Source: Butyricimonas paravirosa (GTDB lineage: Bacteria; Bacteroidota; Bacteroidia; Bacteroidales; Marinifilaceae). Taken from it: a DNA stretch of 64,000 nucleotides. Shown piece by piece: positions 17,241 to 26,109 of the stretch. The position numbers and the translations under genes were made by a program. The stretch lies in the NCBI RefSeq assembly GCF_032878955.1, contig NZ_CP043839.1:4340001-4404000 (forward strand). The letters run 5' to 3'. The notes below the pieces were generated by a model, which worked only from the letters and a program-made list of their open reading frames with translations, did not search any database and was not told where the DNA came from. How positions within the stretch are numbered: position 1 is the stretch's first letter; every line of letters starts with the position of its first letter.

Positions 17241-18422
17241 ATGCGTTTGTTTTTTGTGTTTTTAAGTGTATGGATATGTGGTTCCACGTACGCACAAGAT
17301 CGTTCTATTCGATTGGAAAAAGCGGATTGGCAGCGAGTTATAGCGAAAGCGAAAGAAGAGAATAAATTACTTTTTATCGATTGCAATGCCGTATGGTGTA
17401 ACCCGTGTAAGGCTTTGGTGAAAGACGTGTTCAGCAGGAATGTTGTTGCAGACTTTTATAACGAGAACTTCGTGAGCGTTTCCTATGATATAGAGAGAGA
17501 TAAGTCTCCGGAGTTTTTGGATATGCCTAAAATCTCATCTATTCCCTTGTTGTTATTCGTGAATCCTTCAACTTTGAAAATCGTGCATGGATTTTTGGGG
17601 GGAATTGATGAATCGGGGATGTTGGAGCTTGGACGGGAAGCTTTGGATGGTAAACGGAATTTGGCGGGAATGCGGGAACGTTATCAGGCGGGAGAGCGAG
17701 GGGAGGCTTTGCTTATTCCTTATCTGAGAGTGTTAAAATCTTTGTATTACGGAGAATATAGTGAGGTATTAGCCGGATATTTTAAAGATATGACAGTGGA
17801 ACGTTTAGCTATACCGGAAAATTGGAGTTTATTTGAAAAAGAGGGGAATGATGCTTTGATGCCAGTTTTTCAATTAGCTTGGCATGGACGGGAGCCGATA
17901 GCCACTAAAATAGGTGATGAACGAGTAAAAAGTAAATTAGAAGAAGTTTTGACTTGGCAGGTCAAAGACAACGTGAGGAGGGTTGACCGGGGAAGATCGG
18001 AAAAGAATTACCAAAAATTAGTTGCTTTCAGAGACTGCATCAATTCTATGGATTGGAAGGAGAGGGATTTCAGTTTGTTCGTGTTAAACATGGCAGAGAA
18101 GGCCTATCAAGGTGATTATGATGATGTTTTAAAATATTTGAAACGTTTTATTAAGAAATACGGTGTCGGTGATGAGAAGATCGGAGAATACGTGTATATC
18201 TTTTGCGAGAAGTTAAAGGAGAATGGAAGTCCGGAACAAATCCTGTCCGGAATAGAGAAACTTGATCGGGTTGTAGAGAGTCAAAAAGATGCAGGAATCC
18301 GTTCCCGGTTGATGTATCTGAAACGAGATATGTTGAGGGCTGCCGGATATGAGAAAGAGGCGATGCGAGTAGATACTTTAGCGACTAAAATATTGAATCC
18401 GCATTTCTATGATAGGAAATAA
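17241..18422 (+). CDS. Exported thioredoxin-family protein closing locus A
   Basis: A protein of 393 residues. A signal peptide (ending near 'STYAQ') is followed by a thioredoxin fold (about 25-135) with C53-N-P-C56 and cis-Pro in 'ISSIPLLLFVNP'. The remaining 250 residues are helical and look like TPR-type repeats. I chose the ATG at 17241 because it begins a clean signal peptide, and the upstream TTG lies inside a hairpin. It should act in the periplasm in disulfide reduction or isomerisation. Domain order is the reverse of the gene at the window start, where the helical part comes first. A strong terminator at 18482-18516 ends the operon. Confidence 0.8.
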   Translation: MRLFFVFLSVWICGSTYAQDRSIRLEKADWQRVIAKAKEENKLLFIDCNAVWCNPCKALVKDVFSRNVVADFYNENFVSVSYDIERDKSPEFLDMPKISSIPLLLFVNPSTLKIVHGFLGGIDESGMLELGREALDGKRNLAGMRERYQAGERGEALLIPYLRVLKSLYYGEYSEVLAGYFKDMTVERLAIPENWSLFEKEGNDALMPVFQLAWHGREPIATKIGDERVKSKLEEVLTWQVKDNVRRVDRGRSEKNYQKLVAFRDCINSMDWKERDFSLFVLNMAEKAYQGDYDDVLKYLKRFIKKYGVGDEKIGEYVYIFCEKLKENGSPEQILSGIEKLDRVVESQKDAGIRSRLMYLKRDMLRAAGYEKEAMRVDTLATKILNPHFYDRK

Positions 18423-18481
18423 AATGTTATAAGAGTGTTGAGATAAGGGATATTCATGTGTTTGTGTTTTATATTGTTTGG

Positions 18482-18516
18482 GAAAGTCGTTCGAAAACGA
18501 ACGACTTTCATATTTT
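18482..18516 (+). terminator. Strong intrinsic terminator ending locus A
   Basis: GAAAGTCGTTCG (18482-18493) and CGAACGACTTTC (18498-18509) form a perfect 12-bp stem with an AAAA loop, followed by ATATTTT. Its right arm overlaps the stop codon of the convergent AmpG-like gene. Confidence 0.85.
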
Positions 18517-19770
18517 GATGTATTTCACGGCAATAAAACTGGGGATGGTACAAAGCATGATCCAGAGAAAGAAGTGTTGGTAGCCGATCAGTTCTTGGAT
18601 ATAGCCGGAGATCATGCCGGGGAGCATCATGCCGAGGGCCATGAAGCCGGTGCAGATGGCGTAATGAGCGGTTTGCTGCGGACCTTTGCTGAAGAGCATC
18701 ATGAAGTAGGTGAGGGCCGTGAAACCGAACCCGTAACCGAATTGTTCGATGGCGACGGCGGAGGAGATTAGCCAGATGTTGGAAGGGTGGACGAATGCCA
18801 GATAAACGTACACGATATTAGGCAGGTTCATGGCGGCGGTCATCCACCAGATCCAGTGTTTTAGGCCATTCTTGGCCATGAAGATACCGCCTAGGATTCC
18901 GCCTATCGTGAGGGCGATAAGGCCAACGACGCCATAGATGGTGCCGACTTGCATGGTGTTTAGTCCCAAGCCACCGACTTCGGGATTGTCCAGTAAGAAA
19001 GGGGAAGCGATTTTTACAAGTTGTGATTCTGCAAAACGGAAGAGCAGAATAAAGGCTAAGGCTGCAATGATTCCTTTCTTTTGGAAGAAGGTAATAAAGG
19101 TTTGGAAAAAGGCATTCAGCGGGTTACCGTTTTTCATGGGAATATCATTTTCCGGTTTGGGGAGGATGAATTGGTGGTAGAGGAAGAGAAGTACGAATAG
19201 GATTGCTAATAGATAGAAGGTGACTGACCATGCCCTGGGAACGGCAATCTCTTCCGGGAGCGTGGAGGAATAGGTCTTTTCAAGCCAACCGGCAAACATG
19301 ACAATCAATCCTTGTCCGGTGAGCATGGCGAGGCGGTAAGCCGTGTTACGGATACCGACGAAGAAGGCTTGTTTCTTGGTGTCGAGTCCCAGCATATAGA
19401 ACCCGTCTGCTGCGATGTCGTGGGTGGCAGAACTGAAAGCTAATAACCACATGAATGCTAACGAGTAGCGGAAGGCATGAGGTCCGGGAAGAGTCAGTGC
19501 TATTCCGGCTAATCCTCCACCGATCACTAATTGCATGGTGATCACCCACCAGCGTTTGGTCTTCACGATGTCCACCAGCGGACTCCATAAGGGTTTTATC
19601 ACCCAGGGTAAATAAAGCCAGCTCGTGTAGAGGGCTATGTCCGTGTTGTTTATTCCCAACCGTTTGAACATGATAACGGCAAGTGTCATGACAACGACAT
19701 AGGGTAGACCTTGTGCGAAATATAGAGTGGGGATCCAGGACCAGGCCGATTTAGTGATTTTAGATTTCAT
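18508..19770 (-). CDS. AmpG-like MFS transporter (muropeptide permease type)
   Basis: A protein of 420 residues with about 12 hydrophobic segments. The start 'PTLYFAQGLPYVVVMTLAV' and the motif 'LTLPGPHAFRYSLAFMWLL...SSATHDIAADGFYML' are typical of AmpG-family MFS permeases, which bring anhydro-muropeptides back into the cytoplasm. It is the last gene of a minus-strand cluster (GT2, DUF4922, SpoIID-like, AmpG-like); a SpoIID-like, lytic-transglycosylase-related partner fits a peptidoglycan role. The first codons lie inside a short A/T-rich repeat (GATTTTAGATTT, twice at 19754-19789). About 90 bp separate it from the SpoIID-like stop, and that gap holds a palindromic repeat. Confidence 0.82.
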   Translation of the reverse strand: MKSKITKSAWSWIPTLYFAQGLPYVVVMTLAVIMFKRLGINNTDIALYTSWLYLPWVIKPLWSPLVDIVKTKRWWVITMQLVIGGGLAGIALTLPGPHAFRYSLAFMWLLAFSSATHDIAADGFYMLGLDTKKQAFFVGIRNTAYRLAMLTGQGLIVMFAGWLEKTYSSTLPEEIAVPRAWSVTFYLLAILFVLLFLYHQFILPKPENDIPMKNGNPLNAFFQTFITFFQKKGIIAALAFILLFRFAESQLVKIASPFLLDNPEVGGLGLNTMQVGTIYGVVGLIALTIGGILGGIFMAKNGLKHWIWWMTAAMNLPNIVYVYLAFVHPSNIWLISSAVAIEQFGYGFGFTALTYFMMLFSKGPQQTAHYAICTGFMALGMMLPGMISGYIQELIGYQHFFLWIMLCTIPSFIAVKYIKI

Positions 19771-19792
19771 GATTTATGATTTTAGATTTTGA

Positions 19793-19922
19793 ACTCCCTC
19801 CCCCCTTCGGGGTACTCCCTCTATAAACAGAGGGAGAGTTGAGTTGCTCGCCGTTTTTCGTTAAGACTCACCAGCTCCTCCTCTGTTTATAGAGGAGGTG
19901 GCAGCAAAGCTGACGGAGGAGT
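19793..19922. repeat. Palindromic interspersed repeat overlapping the SpoIID-like gene end
   Basis: Two hairpins face each other: CTCCCTCT-ATAAAC-AGAGGGAG (19815-19836) and CCTCCTCT-GTTTAT-AGAGGAGG (19877-19898). Their loops are reverse complements, so the two arms are inverted copies around a spacer. G/C-rich flanks ('CCCCTTCGGGG', 'GACGGAGGAG') complete an element of about 130 bp. It looks like an intergenic REP-like element; its other copies cannot be seen here. Its right half encodes the last 20 residues of the SpoIID-like protein. Confidence 0.7.
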
Positions 19923-21294
19923 TTACATTTTTAATAGATTCGAGTTGGGTGCCGGGAAAATAGTGTGAGAGGATTTGTTTGTAATCATAGCCTTTGGCAC
20001 TCATGACGGCAGCTCCGATTTGGCAGAGACCGACTCCGTGTCCCCATCCCGCACCTTTCAAGGTAAAACGGGTAATAGCTCCGGAGGTATCTTTCTCTGT
20101 TTCCACGATGAAGGCCGAACTATACAGGTGGGATTGGGAGAAAGCTTTGCGAATGACAAGTTCTTTTCCGATAATCATGTCTCGTTTTGAACCTTGGATG
20201 CGGAGACGGGTGATGCGCCCGGAGACACCTCTTTCCACGGGTTCTATGGATTGGATTTCCCCAAAGTCGATCCCGATACGGGATGTTATTAATGCGGATA
20301 GTTCAGAGGGGGAGTAGGACACTTGCCAGCGGAAAAAGTCCTGAGTTTCCTGATCATAGTCATTGAGAACGTTGGACAGGATAGCCTTGTCCCGGGTATT
20401 GCAGAATACATCCGGGGTGGAGAGAATCCATTTTCGGGCGTTCTCTTCTTGGGATAAGTCGGGAGTTGAAGACTGGGTATCGCTATCAATCACTTTTGTA
20501 AGATAGGGATGATTCACGGGTTCCCAGGTGTTTTCAAAATACTCGGTTACTCCCCCGCAGCACTTAGAGAACCGGGCATCGCAGATCTCTCCGGCATACA
20601 CAAGGACCTCCCCCCGGGTGGCCTCGATGGCTTGTTGGACAAATGGCGTGTAGGCTTTGCTAATACCTTGGTAGCGTTGACAATGATCGTCTGCGCACAC
20701 GTCGAAATGCTCGTGGTCTTCCCGGTCATACCACCGGATATATTGTTGTTCATCCTGTATGCAGGACTGGTAAGTGTCGGTTAGTTTCTCGCTCTTTATT
20801 TTTTGTGCGATCAGCCAACTGCGGGAAATGACCGCGTGGGCTTTCAAGAGTTCCAAAGATGAGGTGGCACTCATTTCGGAAGAGATCACGCTTAGTAAAT
20901 AATCTTCTAGGGGTAATATGTTGATTGCTGTCAGATGTTTGCCCTCGTCCATGATTTTCAATGTACCTTTGAACTTCTGGTCTTCTGTGCGTTGCCAGTG
21001 GAAATTGATCCCGATCATGACATTTAACAAATCAAAGTTTGTCGTTTCATCGTTCTCCGGTGTAAGGGTGAAGTGATCCGGTACGATCTGTGTTCCTGAA
21101 GATGAATGTAGAATCAAGTTCTTCCCTTCTTTGGAAATGGTATATTCTCCGGAATATTTTTGATCCTTATTCCAGTAGGTTCCGTTCAGGCGGAAGGTGA
21201 TGGCAGGAGCGAAAAGGATGCCGATGGAAAGAGAAGTCGCCTTCGGCGAATTACAAGTTGATCGGTTACAAGTTACAGGTTCTTTCATCTTCAT
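19861..21294 (-). CDS. SpoIID/LytB-domain protein
   Basis: A protein of 477 residues with SpoIID hallmarks: 'LEDYLLSVISSEMSA' and 'LLKAHAVISRSWL' (about 128-158) and a closing 'GAGWGHGVGLCQIGA' (about 420-434). SpoIID proteins cleave stem-peptide-free glycan strands as lytic transglycosylases; LytB proteins are regulators of the same fold. I see no convincing signal peptide. Residues about 3-20 and 458-477 look like translated repeat sequence rather than protein core, because the usual family start ('SIGILFAPAITFRLNG') begins near residue 22 and the C-terminal codons lie in the palindromic repeat. The start overlaps the stop of the DUF4922 gene by 4 bp. Confidence 0.82.
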   Translation of the reverse strand: MKMKEPVTCNRSTCNSPKATSLSIGILFAPAITFRLNGTYWNKDQKYSGEYTISKEGKNLILHSSSGTQIVPDHFTLTPENDETTNFDLLNVMIGINFHWQRTEDQKFKGTLKIMDEGKHLTAINILPLEDYLLSVISSEMSATSSLELLKAHAVISRSWLIAQKIKSEKLTDTYQSCIQDEQQYIRWYDREDHEHFDVCADDHCQRYQGISKAYTPFVQQAIEATRGEVLVYAGEICDARFSKCCGGVTEYFENTWEPVNHPYLTKVIDSDTQSSTPDLSQEENARKWILSTPDVFCNTRDKAILSNVLNDYDQETQDFFRWQVSYSPSELSALITSRIGIDFGEIQSIEPVERGVSGRITRLRIQGSKRDMIIGKELVIRKAFSQSHLYSSAFIVETEKDTSGAITRFTLKGAGWGHGVGLCQIGAAVMSAKGYDYKQILSHYFPGTQLESIKNVNSSVSFAATSSINRGGAGES

Positions 21295-21325
21295 AAATCG
21301 TAAATCATAAATCGTAAATTCTCAA
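21288..21325. repeat. Short A/T-rich tandem repeat across a gene junction
   Basis: Copies of the 7-8 base unit AAATCGT / AAATCAT run through the DUF4922-SpoIID junction and encode the C-terminal 'RFMIYDL' of the DUF4922 protein. Related text (GATTTTAGATTT) flanks the AmpG-like start at 19754-19789. Confidence 0.5.
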
Positions 21326-22223
21326 ACTGTTCGTCGGTAAGGGTTAACTGGGAAAAAAGTTCTTCCAGCAAGGGGGCGTCCAGACGGTTGAAATCTTTTT
21401 CCCGGGGTGAGATGATCAGACCGGCAAAGTCTACACAGCCGGGACTGAACAGTATGTTTTCATCTCCTTCCGCGAAGAATTGCCACGGGCGGTGTTGACG
21501 ACGGGGAAACATGACTACCCACCATTCGTTGTTTTCGTACCAGGCAAAGAGGTTCATCATGGGTTCCGGGTCGTTCGGGGTGATTTGGCCCACGAGTGAC
21601 ACTAATTGCTCGAAAATATCCATTAGTTGCTCCCGGTTGCTCGAATGAAGTATGATATTCTTGCGAAGATAGTGATGAATACTTTCGATTGTGGTTTCCC
21701 GTGATTCGGAAGTCCACAAGATTTCTTTCGGGCAGGAGTTTACATCGGTTTCCAGGGGCATGATATGACGGGCTGCCAGTTGGAAATGAAAATGATCCGG
21801 GGCGGAGGCTCCGCTACGGGGACCATTATAAAAGATCGTGTACTCCGGATAAGTTTGTGCAATGGCCAGCATATCTTGGAAATGTCCCTTGATGAGCTGG
21901 GGTATGTGTTGCTTGGCCGGAACCGTGTAATGGCGATCGAATATTGGATAAGGGTTTACCCGTATATCCAGTGTGGGGTTATAATCGAAACTAGCTTGTT
22001 CCGGCGGAATGTTTCCTTTACACAAGAAACAGGCTCTTGCCTTGATTGATTGCTCGTCTATTTTAGCCACGGCCGATTGAATCCGGTCCGGGTTGTACTG
22101 GATGCGAATCTGGAACCCCTCGAAATCAATCGTACGATAAATGACATTCCGCAAGCGTTCGTAATTATTCCGGGCCAAGGGCCAGGAGGCTAGTTGTGAT
22201 TTCGTAAATTCGTCGAAAAACAT
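21291..22223 (-). CDS. DUF4922 protein, HIT/GalT-like nucleotide phosphorylase or transferase
   Basis: A protein of 310 residues. The key motif is H154-F-H-F-Q158, the HxHxQ signature of the HIT superfamily branch that holds Ap4A phosphorylase and GDP-L-galactose phosphorylase; H156 would carry the nucleotidyl intermediate. C65-x-x-C68 ('ACFLC') could bind metal. 'FYNGPRSGASAPDHF' is the family-typical loop. The actual substrate is unknown. It overlaps the SpoIID-like gene by 4 bp and follows the GT2 gene by 21 bp, so it is translationally linked to envelope genes; a role with nucleotide-activated sugars is inference. Confidence 0.75.
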   Translation of the reverse strand: MFFDEFTKSQLASWPLARNNYERLRNVIYRTIDFEGFQIRIQYNPDRIQSAVAKIDEQSIKARACFLCKGNIPPEQASFDYNPTLDIRVNPYPIFDRHYTVPAKQHIPQLIKGHFQDMLAIAQTYPEYTIFYNGPRSGASAPDHFHFQLAARHIMPLETDVNSCPKEILWTSESRETTIESIHHYLRKNIILHSSNREQLMDIFEQLVSLVGQITPNDPEPMMNLFAWYENNEWWVVMFPRRQHRPWQFFAEGDENILFSPGCVDFAGLIISPREKDFNRLDAPLLEELFSQLTLTDEQFENLRFMIYDL

Positions 22224-22244
22224 GATAAGGAATTAATTTTTGAT

Positions 22245-23621
22245 TTAAGATTGTTCTTCATTTTCAATTCTCTGTTGCCTTGCCAATATTTCAATCATAC
22301 GTATTTTATCTTTATAGTAATTATTTGCGTTTACACGTTGGATGTTCAAGTCCGCGTCGGAATTACCTTCCCAGCGACGACATAAATATAGCGGTTCATA
22401 AATACGTTCGATCCGGTATTCACGGGAGATTGCGAGTGCTGTGGCATAATCCTCCCCGTAACTGACGTTCGGGATTTTGATTTGCCGGAGTAATGGCGTG
22501 TAAAATGCTCGGGGCGCCCCCAGCCCGTTAATACGTAAGGCGTTGTTACGCCCGTTGTCCGGCGTCCATTCCTTGTGGTCAATGATGCCGGGAGGTATTT
22601 CTTCCAGCTTGAAATTAACCATCTTGTAACTACCGATAATCATGGCACATTGATGTTTGTGGAACGTGTCGACAATGCGTTGGAGTACGTGTCGATTGAT
22701 GTACAAATCATCACTATCCAACTGGATGGCGAATCGTCCGCAATGTTCGCTCATGATGGCATGTGTCCAGCATCCCCCGATGCCGAGGTCGGTGCGAGGG
22801 GGAATGATATGGATTATTTGCGAGTGCTTTTGGGCCATCTTTTTAACAATAGCGGTCGTGTCGTCGGTGGAATGATTGTCGATAACGAGAATATTATACT
22901 TGAAATTGGTCTGTTGTGAAAAGACGGATCGTATCGCTTCCGCAATGGTCTTTTCCCGGTTGCGGACGGGAATAATAACCGAGACTTCAGTTTCAAAATG
23001 CTCGTCTTGGAACGGGACGGTTTTGAATGCAGGAGGCAAGTAGGCGCCTATGGCCTTCAAGTGAGCCGTGAAAGCCTGTTCCATTTCAATTTGTACTTCC
23101 CGGTTACGAGGGTTCACGTAATCAAATTGCTTTTCACCGGAACGTCGGGGATCGTGTTCCTTTTCCGAGTACAGGAATTCGGGAATCCGGAAAATCAATC
23201 CTTCCCGGGAAAGACGCAGGCGTAGATCGTAGAGTGCGGCAAAATTGTACTCCGAGTCCATTTCGCTGATCACTTTTTTTAAAACGTCTGTTCTGAATAA
23301 AAGTATCGATCCGAAATCAAAATCATCCCTGACACTCCCCAATTGATAGTCAATAGTCGGGTGTGCCGTTTGCGAACCATCTTGTTCCGTGTAATAATCC
23401 GAGTAAAGCATGACGGCTCCCGTGGCTTGTGCTACCTGAAGAAAACGTTTTTGCGCATGTTCTCCTAATCGTGGAGTCGGGTATTTCGTGTAGAAAAAGA
23501 CATAAGGTGAATCTATCGTGGTAACGATTTCCCGTAACGTGGCCGTTTGTTCAAAATGCACGTAGGTCTCTGTTTGTTCGTCCCTTTTTAGCCGGGAAAT
23601 GGTACAAGAAATAATAGACAT
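22245..23621 (-). CDS. GT2-family glycosyltransferase with a second GT-A-like half
   Basis: A protein of 458 residues. The C-terminal half (about 212-440) is a family 2 glycosyltransferase: '[18 protein letters not shown]' (from 213), D302-S-D-D305 for metal and nucleotide binding, and 'GEDYATAL' near the catalytic acid position. The N-terminal half (about 30-200) also looks GT-A-like ('[17 protein letters not shown]', '[10 protein letters not shown]', '[10 protein letters not shown]'), but its DxD-type motif is weak. No membrane segments are seen, so it should act in the cytoplasm on a nucleotide sugar. It is first in the minus-strand cluster leading to the AmpG-like gene. Confidence 0.82.
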   Translation of the reverse strand: MSIISCTISRLKRDEQTETYVHFEQTATLREIVTTIDSPYVFFYTKYPTPRLGEHAQKRFLQVAQATGAVMLYSDYYTEQDGSQTAHPTIDYQLGSVRDDFDFGSILLFRTDVLKKVISEMDSEYNFAALYDLRLRLSREGLIFRIPEFLYSEKEHDPRRSGEKQFDYVNPRNREVQIEMEQAFTAHLKAIGAYLPPAFKTVPFQDEHFETEVSVIIPVRNREKTIAEAIRSVFSQQTNFKYNILVIDNHSTDDTTAIVKKMAQKHSQIIHIIPPRTDLGIGGCWTHAIMSEHCGRFAIQLDSDDLYINRHVLQRIVDTFHKHQCAMIIGSYKMVNFKLEEIPPGIIDHKEWTPDNGRNNALRINGLGAPRAFYTPLLRQIKIPNVSYGEDYATALAISREYRIERIYEPLYLCRRWEGNSDADLNIQRVNANNYYKDKIRMIEILARQQRIENEEQS

Positions 23622-23645
23622 AAATTACAAATTTAAGGTTTAAGC

Positions 23646-23653
23646 CAAAGATA
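23646..23653 (-). promoter_or_regulatory. -7 box of the GT2-DUF4922-SpoIID-AmpG cluster
   Basis: The minus strand reads TATCTTTG, a full match to TAnnTTTG, 25 bases upstream of the GT2 start. No good -33 is seen. The divergent kinase gene has the same octamer at 23706-23713. Confidence 0.45.
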
Positions 23654-23679
23654 TATCTTTTTGTAGAAAGTGCATGAAT

Positions 23680-23713
23680 TTTGGCGTATTTTAAGTGAAA
23701 ATAAATATCTTTG
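23680..23713 (+). promoter_or_regulatory. Promoter of the histidine kinase gene
   Basis: TTTG (23680-23683), 22 bases, then TATCTTTG (23706-23713). The spacing is one base longer than usual. Transcription would start near 23720, leaving a leader of only about 12 bases. Confidence 0.5.
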
Positions 23714-23731
23714 CGAAGTTACAAATAGAAG

Positions 23732-26032
23732 ATGTTGGAGTTTTTTATAAAGCTATATAGGAATCTTAGGTACACGGGGGTGTTACTTGTTTTGTTGTTC
23801 GTTTCCTGGACAACAAAAGGAGGGACCGGTGAGCCCGATTCCCGGATATTAATTATCAGTTCCTACAACCCGGAAACTTCCCAGACGGCTAGGAATATAT
23901 CGGATTTTATAGAAGAATATGGCCTACTTGGTGGAAAATTTTCGATTGACATAGAGAATATGAATTGTAAAAGTTTCTCCGAGGCTTGTACATGGGAAGG
24001 GCGGATGAAAGAATTACTGGATAAGAATATCGAAAAGGGTTTACCGAAGCTCATTATTCTGTTGGGGCAGGAGGCATGGACGGCTTATTGGTCTCAGGAT
24101 TCACTGATTACCCGGGATGTCCCGATCATGGGAGGGATGGTGAGTCGGAATGCAGTCTTGTTACCGGAGGAGGGTACCGATTTGGAGAACTGGGAGGCGG
24201 AGAGTGTGGACGTGATGAGTGATAATATTCGGGAATTAGAGGTTTTTGGCTTTGCTTACGAGTATGACGTGGTAGCGAATCTTCGGTTAATTCTGGATTT
24301 TTACCCGGAAACCAAGCATATCGCTTTTATCACGGATAATAGTTACGGGGGAGTCTCTCTGCAGGCTTTGGTGAAGAAGAAGATGAAGGAGAAATTCCCA
24401 GAGCTGGATTTGATTCTTTTGGATGGCCGGAAACACACGATTTATTCGATCAGTGATGCTATTGCCCGGTTACCGGAGAAAACGGTTATCTTGTTGGGGA
24501 CGTGGCGAGTAGATAAAAATGATGGTTATTTTATGCGGAATGCCACGTATTCGATGATGATGGCGAATCCTAAAATTCCGGCTTTCACGATTACTTCTAT
24601 CGGGATGGGGCATTGGGCTGTCGGGGGATGTGTACCGAAGTACCGGACTGTCGGAAAAGATATGGCCAAACAAGCTTTGGCGTTAGAGAGACAACATGAT
24701 TCGACCGTGCTGGCGGGTATGCAGATCATTCCGAACGAGTATTGTTTTGATTATACCAAGTTATGTTCAGAGGGATTCTTGAATAAAGCGGAGGTCGAGA
24801 ATGCTGTTCTTTACAACAAGAAGTTGTCCTATTTCGAGGAATATAAATACCAGATTATAGGGGTTGTTTCGGCTTTTTTAGTTCTGCTGTTCGGTTTTTT
24901 CCTAGCCTTATATTTCTATTTTAGAACCAAACGTTTTAAAGATGCCTTGTGGCAGGCCCAGAAAGATAATATCTTAATACTGAATAATGTTAATTCCGGG
25001 ATCAAGTTTATTCATCCGGATTTCACGATAAAATGGCATAACGGGATTGATTATGATGTCGATCCGGAAAAAATTAAAAGTTCCAAGGGCCAAGTTTGTT
25101 ATAAAGTTTTGAGAGGACTGGATGAACCTTGTTCTTTCTGTCCGGCGGTAATGGCCATGAAAACGGGAAAAGTGGCTGATGTTGTTGTGAAACATGGGAA
25201 TTATTACGTGTATATGTTGGCGAATCCTGTTTTTGATGATGATAATAATTTGTTGGGTGTCGTGGTGCGTATGGAGGATATGACCAAGCAAAAGCAGGCG
25301 GAGCTAGAGTTACGGAAGGCAAAGGAAAAGGCAGAGGAGTCTGATCGGTTGAAGTCTGCATTTTTGGCTAACATGAGTCACGAGATTCGTACCCCGTTGA
25401 ATGCTATCGTGGGATTTTCCGGGGTTCTGACTTCGGACGATTGTGACGCGGAAAGCCGTCATGAGTACGTGGCTATCATCCAAAAAAATTCAGATTTATT
25501 ACTTCGCTTGATCAATGATATTCTGGATATATCCCGTTTGGAGACGGGACGATTGAAGTTGTCTTACGAGGAGGTTGAGATCGTTTCTTTGTGCCAGAGC
25601 GTGTTGGCGACAACTAGTTACGGGAAACGGGATGTGGTGGAGTACGTGTTCCGGACACCCTGTGAAGAATTTATACTGGAGACAGACGTGCAACGTTTGC
25701 AACAGATATTGATTAATTTGTTGTCGAATGCCAATAAGTTCACGGAACAGGGGAGTATCACGTTGGGAATCGAGATCAATGAAGAGCAGGATTGTGTTTA
25801 TTTTAGCGTGACCGATACGGGACGGGGAATTCCGGAGGATAAACAGAAGAAGGTGTTCGAACGTTTCGAAAAACTGGATGAATACGTGCAGGGTACCGGT
25901 TTGGGATTGGCCATATGTAAGTTGACGATCACGATGATGGGCGGAGACATTTGGGTGGATGGGGATTATAAAGAGGGGGCCCGTTTTGTGGTTCGCCACC
26001 CGTTGCACTTGGACCCGCTTTCTGAAGAATAA
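23732..26032 (+). CDS. Membrane sensor histidine kinase with periplasmic-binding-like sensor and Cys-bearing PAS
   Basis: A protein of 766 residues. The order is N-terminal hydrophobic segment (about 14-28), a periplasmic region (about 35-360) resembling ABC substrate-binding proteins ('RILIISSYNPETSQTA', 'KHIAFITDNSYGGVSL', 'DMAKQALALE'), a membrane segment (about 372-395), a PAS domain (about 410-520) with C456, C467 and C470, a short coiled coil, HisKA with His550 in 'MSHEIRTPLNAIVGF', and HATPase_c ('NLLSNANKF', 'DTGRGIPED', 'GTGLGLAI'). It has no receiver domain and no response-regulator gene is adjacent, so its partner is elsewhere. The divergent GT2 cluster and the downstream TlpA-like gene are possible targets. 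Confidence 0.85.
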   Translation: MLEFFIKLYRNLRYTGVLLVLLFVSWTTKGGTGEPDSRILIISSYNPETSQTARNISDFIEEYGLLGGKFSIDIENMNCKSFSEACTWEGRMKELLDKNIEKGLPKLIILLGQEAWTAYWSQDSLITRDVPIMGGMVSRNAVLLPEEGTDLENWEAESVDVMSDNIRELEVFGFAYEYDVVANLRLILDFYPETKHIAFITDNSYGGVSLQALVKKKMKEKFPELDLILLDGRKHTIYSISDAIARLPEKTVILLGTWRVDKNDGYFMRNATYSMMMANPKIPAFTITSIGMGHWAVGGCVPKYRTVGKDMAKQALALERQHDSTVLAGMQIIPNEYCFDYTKLCSEGFLNKAEVENAVLYNKKLSYFEEYKYQIIGVVSAFLVLLFGFFLALYFYFRTKRFKDALWQAQKDNILILNNVNSGIKFIHPDFTIKWHNGIDYDVDPEKIKSSKGQVCYKVLRGLDEPCSFCPAVMAMKTGKVADVVVKHGNYYVYMLANPVFDDDNNLLGVVVRMEDMTKQKQAELELRKAKEKAEESDRLKSAFLANMSHEIRTPLNAIVGFSGVLTSDDCDAESRHEYVAIIQKNSDLLLRLINDILDISRLETGRLKLSYEEVEIVSLCQSVLATTSYGKRDVVEYVFRTPCEEFILETDVQRLQQILINLLSNANKFTEQGSITLGIEINEEQDCVYFSVTDTGRGIPEDKQKKVFERFEKLDEYVQGTGLGLAICKLTITMMGGDIWVDGDYKEGARFVVRHPLHLDPLSEE

Positions 26033-26109
26033 TTCGCTTTATAATAGTACTTTTCTAGTTGTTCAATTGTCTTTTATTTGATATTGTTTGTAGAATTAAT
26101 AAAAGACGT

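Noticed and set aside
18478..18771. Plus-strand frame of 97 codons over the terminator and AmpG-like 3' end
   Set aside because: It begins in the stem of a strong terminator and runs antisense to conserved AmpG codons.
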